DNA of 8,624 bases from Methylophaga sp. Its GTDB lineage: Bacteria; Pseudomonadota; Gammaproteobacteria; Nitrosococcales; Methylophagaceae. Below the pieces are notes generated by a model. The model was not told the origin of the DNA. It searched no databases and worked only from the letters and a program-made list of their open reading frames with translations. Below are positions 1 to 6,081 of the stretch, piece after piece (the first letter of the stretch is position 1; the number at the start of each line of letters is the position of its first letter). A program made the position numbers and the translations under genes. The DNA lies in assembly GCA_002733335.1 (NCBI GenBank), contig NVVK01000009.1, positions 5,246 through 13,869 on the forward strand, in the 5' to 3' direction.

Positions 1-41
1 ATAATTTTGTTATGGCTATATTTATCGTATTTGGACATTTG

Positions 42-72
42 TGTTATTCTGTTCTAAACAATAGAACGAGGA
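42..72 (+). promoter_or_regulatory. parDE promoter and operator candidate
   Basis: An extended -10 candidate (TG then TATTCT, 42-50) is followed by a perfect 6-bp inverted repeat, GTTCTA at 51-56 and TAGAAC at 62-67, with a 5-base spacer. A Shine-Dalgarno GAGGA sits at 68-72, seven bases before the parD start. An operator between the -10 and the ribosome binding site fits the known autoregulation of ParD-family antitoxins, which bind short dyads in their own promoter. The -35 is not clear. The repeat is seen in the sequence; its use as the ParD site is inference. Confidence 0.45.
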
Positions 73-79
73 TAAAGTC

Positions 80-313
80 ATGAATGTAAGCTTTACAGAA
101 AAGCAAGAAATCTATATTGCTGCACAACTAGAAAGTGGTGATTTTCAAAATGCCAGTGAAGTTGTCCGTGATGCTTTGAGAATGCATCAATTTTATCGAC
201 ATAGAGTTATTAATGATCTTAGAGCTGAAATAGCAAAAGGTTGGGATGGTGAAACGAGCGAACGATCTGTTGAAGATATTGTTAAAGCTAAACTAGCCGC
301 TAGAGAAAAATAA
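80..313 (+). CDS. parD: ParD-family antitoxin of a type II toxin-antitoxin pair
   Basis: The 77-residue product has the ParD plan. A short N-terminal beta strand (NVSFTEKQEIYIA) is followed by a helix-turn-helix-like ribbon-helix-helix segment (SGDFQNASEVVRDALRMHQ, about residues 19-37) that dimerises and binds DNA. The charged C-terminal tail, about residues 40-77, would wrap the toxin. The partner is the ParE gene immediately downstream, whose ATG overlaps the last base of this stop codon (TAATG), so the two are translationally coupled with antitoxin first, as is usual. The start is supported by GAGGA seven bases upstream. The inverted repeat just upstream is the probable autoregulatory operator. 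It neutralises the toxin and, on a mobile element, would favour retention of the element. Family assignment is strong; the exact toxin target was not tested. Confidence 0.88.
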   Translation: MNVSFTEKQEIYIAAQLESGDFQNASEVVRDALRMHQFYRHRVINDLRAEIAKGWDGETSERSVEDIVKAKLAAREK

Positions 314-615
314 TGACTATGGCTTACAGGTTATCACCGGAAGCTGATAATGATATTGAAGATATTTTTGATTACACGGAATTTGAATATGGCTTACAGA
401 AAGCGATAGAGTACACCACACAATTTCACACCGTTTTTATTGAATTGTCTCAATCATTAGAGTTAGGACGAACTAGAGATGAAATCAAAATAGGTTTAAG
501 AAGCCGCATTAAAAATAAACACGTTATTTTTTATCGTATTCTAAAAGATCATATTCGAATTGTGAGAGTTCTACATAGTCGCTCTGACATTCCTAACTTT
601 TTAGATAAGGCTTGA
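313..615 (+). CDS. parE: ParE-family toxin
   Basis: The 100-residue product matches the RelE/ParE superfamily. It opens with AYRLSPEADNDIEDIFDYT, the typical ParE start in which a strand is followed by the acidic first helix. The central region has LGRTRDEIKIGLRSR, and it ends with the strand pair HVIFYRILKDHIRIVRVLHSRSDI, where the HVIFYR, IRIVRVLH and RSD segments are characteristic. Characterised ParE toxins poison DNA gyrase; RelE relatives instead cleave mRNA on the ribosome. The sequence resembles ParE more than RelE, but the target is inferred. Its first ATG overlaps the parD stop; a second ATG two codons later (319) is equally possible, giving 98 residues. The gene looks intact. About 300 bases without a gene follow. 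Confidence 0.88.
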   Translation: MTMAYRLSPEADNDIEDIFDYTEFEYGLQKAIEYTTQFHTVFIELSQSLELGRTRDEIKIGLRSRIKNKHVIFYRILKDHIRIVRVLHSRSDIPNFLDKA

Positions 616-687
616 GATAATACTGGGTACATTTTTAGCTACAGGCATATATTTTCTTTAGCTAACATTATGATATATAAGTCTTTA

Positions 688-721
688 TCGGTACAGCTGT
701 CTGGGTTCGTAGCTTGACCGA
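688..721. repeat. Imperfect inverted repeat with an anticodon-loop-like core
   Basis: The arms TCGGTACAGCT (688-698) and AGCTTGACCGA (711-721) pair at 9 of 11 positions around a 12-base loop. The segment GGTTCGTAGC (704-713) in the loop and right arm is identical to bases 6146-6155 of the tRNA-Arg gene, covering the anticodon loop. The following bases are A-rich rather than T-rich, so it is not a standard plus-strand terminator. It could be a protein-binding site, or the short match could be chance. Confidence 0.4.
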
Positions 722-830
722 AAATAAAATAATTATTTAATTAAATCAATTGCTTGTAGCCTCATCCAATAATTTACATTTACTGTTATTTAATGTTGTT
801 TAGTATTAGTTATAAAATTCGTATACATTA

Positions 831-888
831 TTGAGTACAGTGTTTTACACTGCACATTAAGTATCCCTTAAAATTGTAAGTTTATAAT
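831..888 (+). promoter_or_regulatory. Promoter/operator candidate for the nuclease-like gene
   Basis: A dyad, CAGTGT (838-843), TTT, ACACTG (847-852), extends outward by a further GT/AC pair after one mismatch (835-855). It is preceded by TTGAGT at 831-836, a possible -35, and followed about 17 bases later by ACATTA, a weak -10. A better -10, TATAAT at 883-888, lies further down but has no good -35. The dyad would sit in or beside the promoter and is shaped like a repressor operator. It may be controlled by a regulator outside the window; none of the genes seen is an obvious partner. Confidence 0.35.
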
Positions 889-918
889 AGATAAATTAAT
901 AATGAAGGATGTTTGACT

Positions 919-2355
919 ATGCGAATATCTGAGTACTACAACCTTGGTAAAAATCAGTCTGGACTAGATTTTATTGATATAAGATTAGATACTGACGTCG
1001 CAGTTTTTATAGATCCAACAGCTATACATGGACTCCAGTCGAAATGGGGGCATGAATTAGCTTCTTTATTACAGACTTTTTTTGAGACAGTTTTAGATAA
1101 TATAAAAAATGGCAAGCACACTCACGCGAAAAACTTACTCTCTTCATTGAGTGAGCGTAATGAATTTCATTTAGGTTTTTCGAAAGGTAAATCTAGAGGA
1201 CATGCTTTCGGCACAATCTCTGCTAATAGCGTTTGGGGTGCACTTATGCAGAGTCGCTCTTCTTTAACGGGGCTACTTGAGGATCTTGAGGATACTTGTC
1301 TGATGATTCATGGGATAGGTCCTGACATGATTTCAGATGCGGTATGCAATATTCTTCGTGGACCATTAATAAAGTACACACAAGATATGTGTGAGTACTA
1401 TGGTATACCCCTCGAACAGAATATCAGTTCTGGACCAATCTGGAATCCTGTTAAAGGTAAATGGGAGGATGCTTTAGTCAGCTTGCCTCTTACTCCAGAA
1501 TATGGGAAATTTATACTTATTCCTAAAAATTTAGTTAGGCTTCGTATTAGTTATAAATCGGATGAATATTACAGACATTACATATTACCTGAACTTCAAA
1601 GCCAACATATCAATAATATGTCACCGCTAGTAAATGTTTTGAAAAATGGACGTTTAAAAGTTCATAAGACAGATTTGATTGACGAATATGGGGCTGATAA
1701 GTTAGCAGTCGTTGAGCAAACGTTGAAGAATCCACATGTGCTAGCTCGTTACCGCCAAGACAAAAAGAGCAGGCCTTCAAAACCTCTAACACATGAGACT
1801 CTAGCAGAAGTAGAGAATATACCTACTCATGATTGGCAAACATTAGCTCATAACCTAACCGCTGTCCCCACTGGAAAAGCAGATTCAACTAAGTATGAAA
1901 ATATAATTGAAAGTATTTTTACGGCACTTTTCTATCCTTCTCTGTGCTATCCTAAAAAGCAAACACCTATCCACAGTAGAAGAAAAATAGTTGATATTAC
2001 ATATACTAATGAAGCACGGGCTGGTTTCTTCTTCTGGTTAGCTAGGCATTATCCATCTGCACTAATGATTGTAGAATGTAAAAACTATGGAAATGAAGTT
2101 GCCAATAATGAACTAGATCAATTGTCGGGAAGATTCTCTCTCAGTCGAGGCCAAGTGGGAATATTGGTTTGTCGCTCATTCAAGAACAAAGATCGTTTTG
2201 TACAAAGGTGTATTGACACTGCAAAAGATGGTAGAGGATATATAATTCCTATAGATGATGATGATGTTATAACGTTAATGGAATATAGAGAGCAGCACCC
2301 CTATACCGAGGATTTCCCACTTTTAAAAGAACGTTTTAATTTGTTAATCATATAA
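919..2355 (+). CDS. Unrecognised protein with Mrr-like PD-(D/E)XK nuclease core, probable defence gene
   Basis: The product is 478 residues from the ATG at 919. That start is preferred over an in-frame TTG at 913 because GAAGGAT (904-910) is well spaced only for the ATG. The N-terminal part (about 1-300) is not a domain I can name. It opens with ISEYYNLGKNQSGLDFIDI and holds VAVFIDPTAI and a GIGPDMISDAVCNIL segment. The C-terminal part (about 325-455) looks like a restriction-type nuclease fold. A helix with E331 is followed by D359 (in KIVDITY), then E386 and K388 (in MIVECKNYG), then Q401 (in LDQLSG), then a strand GILVCRSF and a C-terminal IIPIDDDDV. This order resembles Mrr-type endonucleases, which cut DNA. 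The pairing of an uncharacterised N-terminal region with this nuclease on an integrative element suggests phage or plasmid restriction. No methylase or helicase partner is adjacent. Nuclease core fairly likely; biological role inferred. Confidence 0.7.
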   Translation: MRISEYYNLGKNQSGLDFIDIRLDTDVAVFIDPTAIHGLQSKWGHELASLLQTFFETVLDNIKNGKHTHAKNLLSSLSERNEFHLGFSKGKSRGHAFGTISANSVWGALMQSRSSLTGLLEDLEDTCLMIHGIGPDMISDAVCNILRGPLIKYTQDMCEYYGIPLEQNISSGPIWNPVKGKWEDALVSLPLTPEYGKFILIPKNLVRLRISYKSDEYYRHYILPELQSQHINNMSPLVNVLKNGRLKVHKTDLIDEYGADKLAVVEQTLKNPHVLARYRQDKKSRPSKPLTHETLAEVENIPTHDWQTLAHNLTAVPTGKADSTKYENIIESIFTALFYPSLCYPKKQTPIHSRRKIVDITYTNEARAGFFFWLARHYPSALMIVECKNYGNEVANNELDQLSGRFSLSRGQVGILVCRSFKNKDRFVQRCIDTAKDGRGYIIPIDDDDVITLMEYREQHPYTEDFPLLKERFNLLII

Positions 2356-2483
2356 TTAGATTTTTATTATAGAATTAATGGGGGGCGTTTTCGATTGATT
2401 CTCATAATCAAATATTGTGTGTGTAATATGTTTTCTTCAAGTCTCTGGCTAAACTCTATGGAACATTCAGAATAAAATAAATT

Positions 2484-3356
2484 ATGGAAAATAGATCTTT
2501 AGAAGTGACTTTAAAGCTATTAGATAAAATTTTACCTGAAATTGATTTTCTTGTTGAGCATATGGAGAAAAATCAGGGCTGGTTTAATATTACAGCTTTT
2601 TTACCTCACTTAGCTGAGAACATTATCGCTTGGAAGTTACCAATATGGTCAACTTTTTACCTTGATGAAGGACAGCTTAAAACTCTTGGAATGCTTGTCT
2701 TATATGATATTGATGAATTAAAGTCAGTTACTCCTGAAACTGCGGCTGCTTTTCATAAAAAATCATTATTAGATAGGCTTGAATTGCTTGACGAAGCTGA
2801 TGATGTAGCTCTTCCTAGTCCTGAAGAGGTAACAGCGTTTCTTGAGACTGCTGAGCAATTTGAATGTGAGCAATATACTAAACAGATGCTTATTGCCCTC
2901 TATGCTTTTTTTACTGCCACATTTAACTATTTGTCATTGATGACTTTCGGTAAAACATTATGCCAACTTGTCGAACAGGCTCAAAAAGATGATGCTGAGG
3001 CTGATAAAGCTTTGTGTCAGGCAGTACAGATCGATAGAACAATATTACAACTTCCTTTTGTTCATGCTCGAATCCTAAAGGCCCAGCTAGGTAATGATAA
3101 ATATTTTTTAGAACAGCTTGCAAATCATATTAAACGTCCTATTTTAAGTGGAAAGATCCGTTATCGAAAACTTTGGCTAACCTTCGCTATCCTTGAAGAT
3201 GAAGGTTTTTTAGACATGCCACAGGAAAAACTTTTAGACATTCTTGAAGAGCTAGGAGTGTACGGCCAAAAATTTGGTGTTGAAGATGTTGGACATTTAA
3301 GAAATCGACTTTTTGAATATCGGAAAAAAAGTTCATTAGGTAAAAAAATATTTTGA
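2484..3356 (+). CDS. Unrecognised 290-residue mostly helical protein
   Basis: I do not recognise this gene. The product is acidic and leucine-rich, predicted by eye to be mostly helical. One hydrophobic run at about residues 135-155 (MLIALYAFFTATFNYLSLMTF) could be a membrane segment or a buried helix. No catalytic motif stands out. The C-terminal 65 residues (RYRKLWLTFAILEDEGFLD, then LLDILEELGVYGQKFGVEDVG) look well ordered and could be a compact domain. The start is the first ATG after an in-frame TAA at 2478-2480, but there is no clear Shine-Dalgarno. It lies 128 bases after the nuclease-like gene and about 90 before the replication gene, so it could be cargo acting with the nuclease or a backbone gene of the element. 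The ORF is uninterrupted and its codon use resembles its neighbours, so I take it as real. Confidence 0.72.
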   Translation: MENRSLEVTLKLLDKILPEIDFLVEHMEKNQGWFNITAFLPHLAENIIAWKLPIWSTFYLDEGQLKTLGMLVLYDIDELKSVTPETAAAFHKKSLLDRLELLDEADDVALPSPEEVTAFLETAEQFECEQYTKQMLIALYAFFTATFNYLSLMTFGKTLCQLVEQAQKDDAEADKALCQAVQIDRTILQLPFVHARILKAQLGNDKYFLEQLANHIKRPILSGKIRYRKLWLTFAILEDEGFLDMPQEKLLDILEELGVYGQKFGVEDVGHLRNRLFEYRKKSSLGKKIF

Positions 3357-3361
3357 CCTAA

Positions 3362-3390
3362 TTCAGTATTAGCTTTGTCATGCATATTAT
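3362..3390 (+). promoter_or_regulatory. Weak promoter candidate for the replication gene
   Basis: TTCAGT at 3362-3367 and TATTAT at 3385-3390 are 17 bases apart, a sigma-70-like pair with a poor -35. A transcript would begin near 3396-3398, exactly where the leader's complementary segments begin. The spacing is suggestive, but the elements are weak. Confidence 0.3.
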
Positions 3391-3396
3391 CTCTAA

Positions 3397-3442
3397 CCGT
3401 CTACTTCGGACGGCTAGGCACCGTCCTCCTAACTTTTGGAGG
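3397..3442 (+). promoter_or_regulatory. Candidate attenuator-like leader controlling translation of the replication gene
   Basis: Four segments line up before the start codon. CCGTC (3397-3401) can pair with GACGG (3409-3413), leaving a 7-base loop. GGACGG (3408-3413) can instead pair with CCGTCC (3421-3426), again with a 7-base loop. CCTCC (3425-3429) can pair with the Shine-Dalgarno GGAGG (3438-3442). The first pairing leaves CCTCC free to mask the ribosome binding site; the second uses two of its bases and would open it. Such mutually exclusive stems are known to control initiator synthesis in rolling-circle replicons, often with an antisense RNA. The complementarities are seen in the sequence; the switching is inferred, and the stems are only 5-6 bp. 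Confidence 0.42.
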
Positions 3443-3447
3443 CAGAG

Positions 3448-4815
3448 ATGCACAATGATAATAAAATGGGTTCGAGTAAAGCTACAACAAAACCAAATAA
3501 TGACTTATGTAATGCTACGGCGGGGGAGGAAGCAGCGGACTGCAGGTCGCCGCTTCCTGCCGCGCAGGGGCAGTTATTAAATACGGATAAGGGTACGCAG
3601 TCTAGTAACACAGTACCCTCTACTAGCATTGACAGTTATAACACCAAGATATTAAGAACAGGCATTGATAGTCTTTACCTTTCTTATCAAGGTGATCTTA
3701 TAGAGGAAACTGCAATTAGATTAACTGAGTTGAAGAAAATGGCTCAGTCCCCAGATCCTAGAATTACCGCTTTAGCTCAAATAGATATTAATAATCATAT
3801 TTTTGAGGTTAAAGATCGTGGACGACATCCCTTTGCATTTATTTTAAATGATAATTGGTATCGAATTGAGATCGCTAAATTAGGTGCTGTTAGAACGCCT
3901 TTGGCTCATGTACAAGTAATGAGTGAACTTTTGACTGAGCACGGTGTTGAAAAGTCGGTTAGTGACTTAAATAATATTGTTAACGATCTCGGTATTCTTT
4001 CTGAATCACCAGCCGTTAGCCGTTTAGATCTCTGTGTTGACTTTATTACTGATTATCCTTTGGCGGATATTGTTGATGGTGATTGGGTTACTAGAGCCAA
4101 GGACATGGATCGTTATACTGTGCAGCGGACGTTTTCAGGCTGGGTTATTGGTATTGGTGGCAATATTGTTGCTCGACTTTATAACAAAACCTTAGAGATG
4201 CAAAAAAAGCCACGATATTACCTTGAAACAATTCACCGTGAATGTGGTTGGGATGGTAATTCAGGTGTATGGCGGCTTGAATTTCAGTTTAGGCGAGTAG
4301 CACTACGCGAACTAGGTATCAAAAGTTTTAGTAGTTTGAAAGAATCTTTGGCAGGTCTATGGCAGTATGCATCAACAGATTGGTTACGATTAACTATCCC
4401 CAGTAAAACAGATAAAACACAAAGTCGCTGGCCTACAGCTTGCGTTTGGGAAGTATTGCAACAAGCTGAATGGTCAGGAGATGAACAGGTTTCTCGTGTT
4501 CCTGTAGAGAAGGGAAGGCCACCTAGTGATCGTTCTTTGTTTGTTAACGGCATCAGTGGCTTGACTTCTTTTATGGCTCGGGAGGGCTATTCAGATCCTA
4601 TTGAAGGTATTCATTCGTACATTAGATCGGCTAAAAAATACCATGATGATCGTGAATATATGACTGATTTTGATTTTCATGGCTATATTGCACAAAAAGT
4701 TGCGCTAAAAGTAAAATCTTACAACACCTATCTGAATATGCCTGAAGATAAAAACCTTCATCCATCAGAGAAGGCAGTGGCAGATGAATATAGGAAGCAG
4801 AGTGATGGTGAGTAA
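3448..4815 (+). CDS. Rep_trans-type rolling-circle replication initiator / relaxase
   Basis: The 455-residue product starts at ATG 3448, five bases after a strong GGAGG. A TTG at 3436 lies before that site and is unlikely. The first 65 or so residues are rich in N, S, T, A and Q and look unstructured. The body carries the signature strands of the Rep_trans family (the replication initiation factor family that includes pT181 RepC and the MobT relaxases of ICEBs1 and Tn916): SRLDLCVDF (about 191-199), ARLYNKTLE (about 242-250) and VWRLEFQFRR (about 274-283). Proteins of this family nick one strand at an origin and stay bound through a tyrosine; Y245 in ARLYNK is a candidate, but I cannot settle the nucleophile. 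It could start rolling-circle replication of the excised element, act as a relaxase for mobilization, or both. Its 3' end overlaps the next gene by 11 bases, so the two are likely co-translated. The gene appears intact. Confidence 0.8.
   Translation: MHNDNKMGSSKATTKPNNDLCNATAGEEAADCRSPLPAAQGQLLNTDKGTQSSNTVPSTSIDSYNTKILRTGIDSLYLSYQGDLIEETAIRLTELKKMAQSPDPRITALAQIDINNHIFEVKDRGRHPFAFILNDNWYRIEIAKLGAVRTPLAHVQVMSELLTEHGVEKSVSDLNNIVNDLGILSESPAVSRLDLCVDFITDYPLADIVDGDWVTRAKDMDRYTVQRTFSGWVIGIGGNIVARLYNKTLEMQKKPRYYLETIHRECGWDGNSGVWRLEFQFRRVALRELGIKSFSSLKESLAGLWQYASTDWLRLTIPSKTDKTQSRWPTACVWEVLQQAEWSGDEQVSRVPVEKGRPPSDRSLFVNGISGLTSFMAREGYSDPIEGIHSYIRSAKKYHDDREYMTDFDFHGYIAQKVALKVKSYNTYLNMPEDKNLHPSEKAVADEYRKQSDGE
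3524..3568. repeat. GC-rich inverted repeats inside the 5' end of rep: candidate nick origin
   Basis: Bases 3527-3558 form a near-palindrome around TGCA. AGGAAGC (3527-3533) pairs with GCTTCCT (3552-3558), and GCG (3535-3537) pairs with CGC (3549-3551 region), with a G-T pair inside and two mismatches. Two further G-C pairs extend it to 3524 and 3561. Partly overlapping it, CCTGC (3556-3560) and GCAGG (3564-3568) form a second 5-bp stem with a 3-base loop. The patch is clearly more GC-rich than its surroundings and encodes a low-complexity tail. In pT181-type plasmids and ICEBs1 the nick origin lies in or near the 5' part of the initiator gene, so a double-strand origin or oriT is the best guess. 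Confidence 0.5.
3591..3626. repeat. Two interlocked 6-bp inverted repeats in the rep 5' end
   Basis: GGGTAC (3591-3596) is complementary to GTACCC (3613-3618). In its loop lies CTAGTA (3602-3607), which is complementary to TACTAG (3621-3626). The order is that of an RNA pseudoknot, with connecting lengths of 5, 5 and 2 bases; the last connector is short for a regular pseudoknot. As DNA they may instead be overlapping binding sites. They follow the GC-rich palindrome by about 25 bases, within the same unstructured part of the protein. Confidence 0.4.
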
Positions 4816-5116
4816 TGATCATCAAACGCTTGATCTGTATGAAGCTGCGGACTTTCTTAAGATGCATTGGCAGACACTACGAGGTAAAGCCGTTAAGGGT
4901 GAAATACCTGCGGCTAAACCTGCGAAACAATGGGTGTTTTTGTTGGAAGACCTTGTTTCTTATTTACGTTCGAACTATTCTCGATCTCGGCTGGGGCTGC
5001 AAGTACATAGTGGAGGAGGTTCTCTATGTTGTATAAGCGATCAGATTCAAAGTTCTGGTGGTGCAAGTTCACTGCACCAAACGGACAGCGAATACAAAGA
5101 TCTACTAAAACAGTAG
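4805..5116 (+). CDS. Excisionase-like helix-turn-helix protein (MerR/HTH_17 type)
   Basis: The product is 103 residues from ATG 4805. I chose this start over ATG 4784 because AGGA (4791-4794) is well spaced only for the former. Residues about 8-52 form a winged helix-turn-helix of the excisionase type: LDLYEAADFLKMHWQTLRGKA, the turn and recognition helix, then GEIPAAKPAKQWVFLLEDLVSYL, the wing and closing helix. Such proteins bend attachment-site DNA to direct the integrase toward excision, or act as small regulators. The start overlaps the rep stop by 11 bases, and the last 91 bases overlap the integrase start, so rep, this gene and int form one tightly packed operon. The 40-residue tail encoded in the overlap is serine- and glycine-rich and probably not structured. 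Excisionase as opposed to regulator is inferred from position. Confidence 0.7.
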   Translation: MVSNDHQTLDLYEAADFLKMHWQTLRGKAVKGEIPAAKPAKQWVFLLEDLVSYLRSNYSRSRLGLQVHSGGGSLCCISDQIQSSGGASSLHQTDSEYKDLLKQ

Positions 5117-6081
5117 ATAAAAGGCAGGCTCAGGAATTTGAAGATATATTCCGAGCTAATTTGTGGCGAATTGTCCAATTGGGTGAAAAGCCACGACGAA
5201 CGTGGAAAGAAGCAGTAGTACGTTGGTTTCGTGAAAACCAAGATAAGAAAACAATCAAAGATGATGTGGCTTATGTTAAATGGGTTGATCCTTTCATTGG
5301 AGAAAAGTTTCTTGATGAAGTGACACGAGACAAACTGGATGATATTACATATGCCAAGCTAGATACAGGCGTTAAACCCGCAACGGTTAATCGCATGATG
5401 GAAGTTGTTCGAGCGATATTGAACAGGGCATATCGTGAATGGGATTGGATAGATAAAGCACCTTATGTGAGGATGCTTAAAGAGCCTAAACGCCGAATAC
5501 GATGGTTAACATCAGAGGAAGCGAAAAGGATCTTATCTTTTTTACCCGATCATTTAGTGGCAATGGTTTGATTTTCATTGGCTACGGGTTTGCGTGAATC
5601 TAATGTTACGGGTCTTGAATGGTCACAAGTTGATTTAACAAGACGGGTAGCGTGGATCCATGCTGATCAGGCTAAAGCTGGTCGGTCTATTGGTGTACCA
5701 CTTAATAATGAGGTGATTGTATTGTTACGAGAGTTGCAAGGTCATCATTCAAAGTTCGTGTTTACCTATAAAGGTAAGCCTGTAAAAAAAGGGAATACGA
5801 AAGCGTGGCGTAATGCATTGTTGAAAGCGGGGATAGTTGATTTCCGCTGGCATGATTTGCGGCATACTTGGGCGAGTTGGCATATTCAAAATGGGACACC
5901 CGTTCATGTACTTCAAGAATTGGGTGGATGGTCAGATATTCGGATGGTACAACGTTATGCTCATCTGTCATCAGATCATCTTGCACCTTATGCGGATAGC
6001 TTGTGTCAGTTGGAATCAGTAGCGGCTACGTTTTCAGCTACAGCAAACGTTGGGCAAAAAAAACAGCTAATCACTAAGTGA
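5026..6081 (+). pseudogene. int: Tyrosine recombinase (integrase) interrupted by one in-frame TGA
   Basis: This would be a 351-residue site-specific tyrosine integrase, inserting the element into tRNA-Arg. AGGAGG (5014-5019) lies six bases before ATG 5026. Residues 1-70 form an Arm-type DNA-binding domain (KFWWCKFTAPNGQRIQRST). Residues about 75-165 are the core-binding domain, with KPATVNRMMEVVRAILNRA. The catalytic domain follows. Codon 182 is TGA (5569-5571), between AMV and FSLATGLRESN, where relatives commonly have arginine. The frame is identical before and after, so a single CGA-to-TGA change accounts for it. All catalytic residues lie after the stop: R190 (in TGLRESN), K217 (in KAGRS), H276 and R279 (in HDLRH), W302 (in GGWSD) and Y311 (in RYAHLS). 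The product is therefore truncated unless there is readthrough or reinitiation at TTG 5578. Even then, the catalytic half would lack its DNA-binding domains. Confidence 0.88.

Larger units (their letters stand above)
616..918. other. AT-rich intergenic region between parE and the nuclease-like gene
   Basis: I see no convincing gene on either strand in these 303 bases. They hold a hairpin at 688-721, an AT-rich stretch at about 722-760, a dyad at 835-855, a -10-like TATAAT at 883-888 and the Shine-Dalgarno GAAGGAT (904-910) of the next gene. There is no canonical hairpin-plus-T-tract terminator for parDE on the plus strand. Confidence 0.6.

Noticed and set aside
616..721. Classical attL with a copy of the tRNA-Arg 3' end
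   Set aside because: Only ten bases match. The 3' half of the tRNA that should lie to the left of the core is missing.
688..730. Rho-independent terminator for parDE
   Set aside because: The hairpin is followed by an A-rich run on the plus strand, and no T-run follows on the minus strand.
1610..1792. Minus-strand ORF inside the nuclease-like gene
   Set aside because: Short, no start signal, and antisense to a longer well-supported gene. Similar antisense or out-of-frame ORFs at 2923-3123, 3161-3385, 3429-3629, 4284-4553, 4631-4867, 5047-5241, 5762-5986, 6700-7008 and 7609-7860 were rejected for the same reason.
3380..3580. 66-residue ORF over the rep leader as a leader peptide gene
   Set aside because: No Shine-Dalgarno, and it runs out of frame far into rep. 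Its translation could in principle disturb the leader hairpins, but nothing supports it as a gene.
5566..5580. Frameshift or two separate integrase genes
   Set aside because: Both halves are in the same frame, six bases apart, with continuous homology-like sequence. A substitution creating TGA is the simplest reading.
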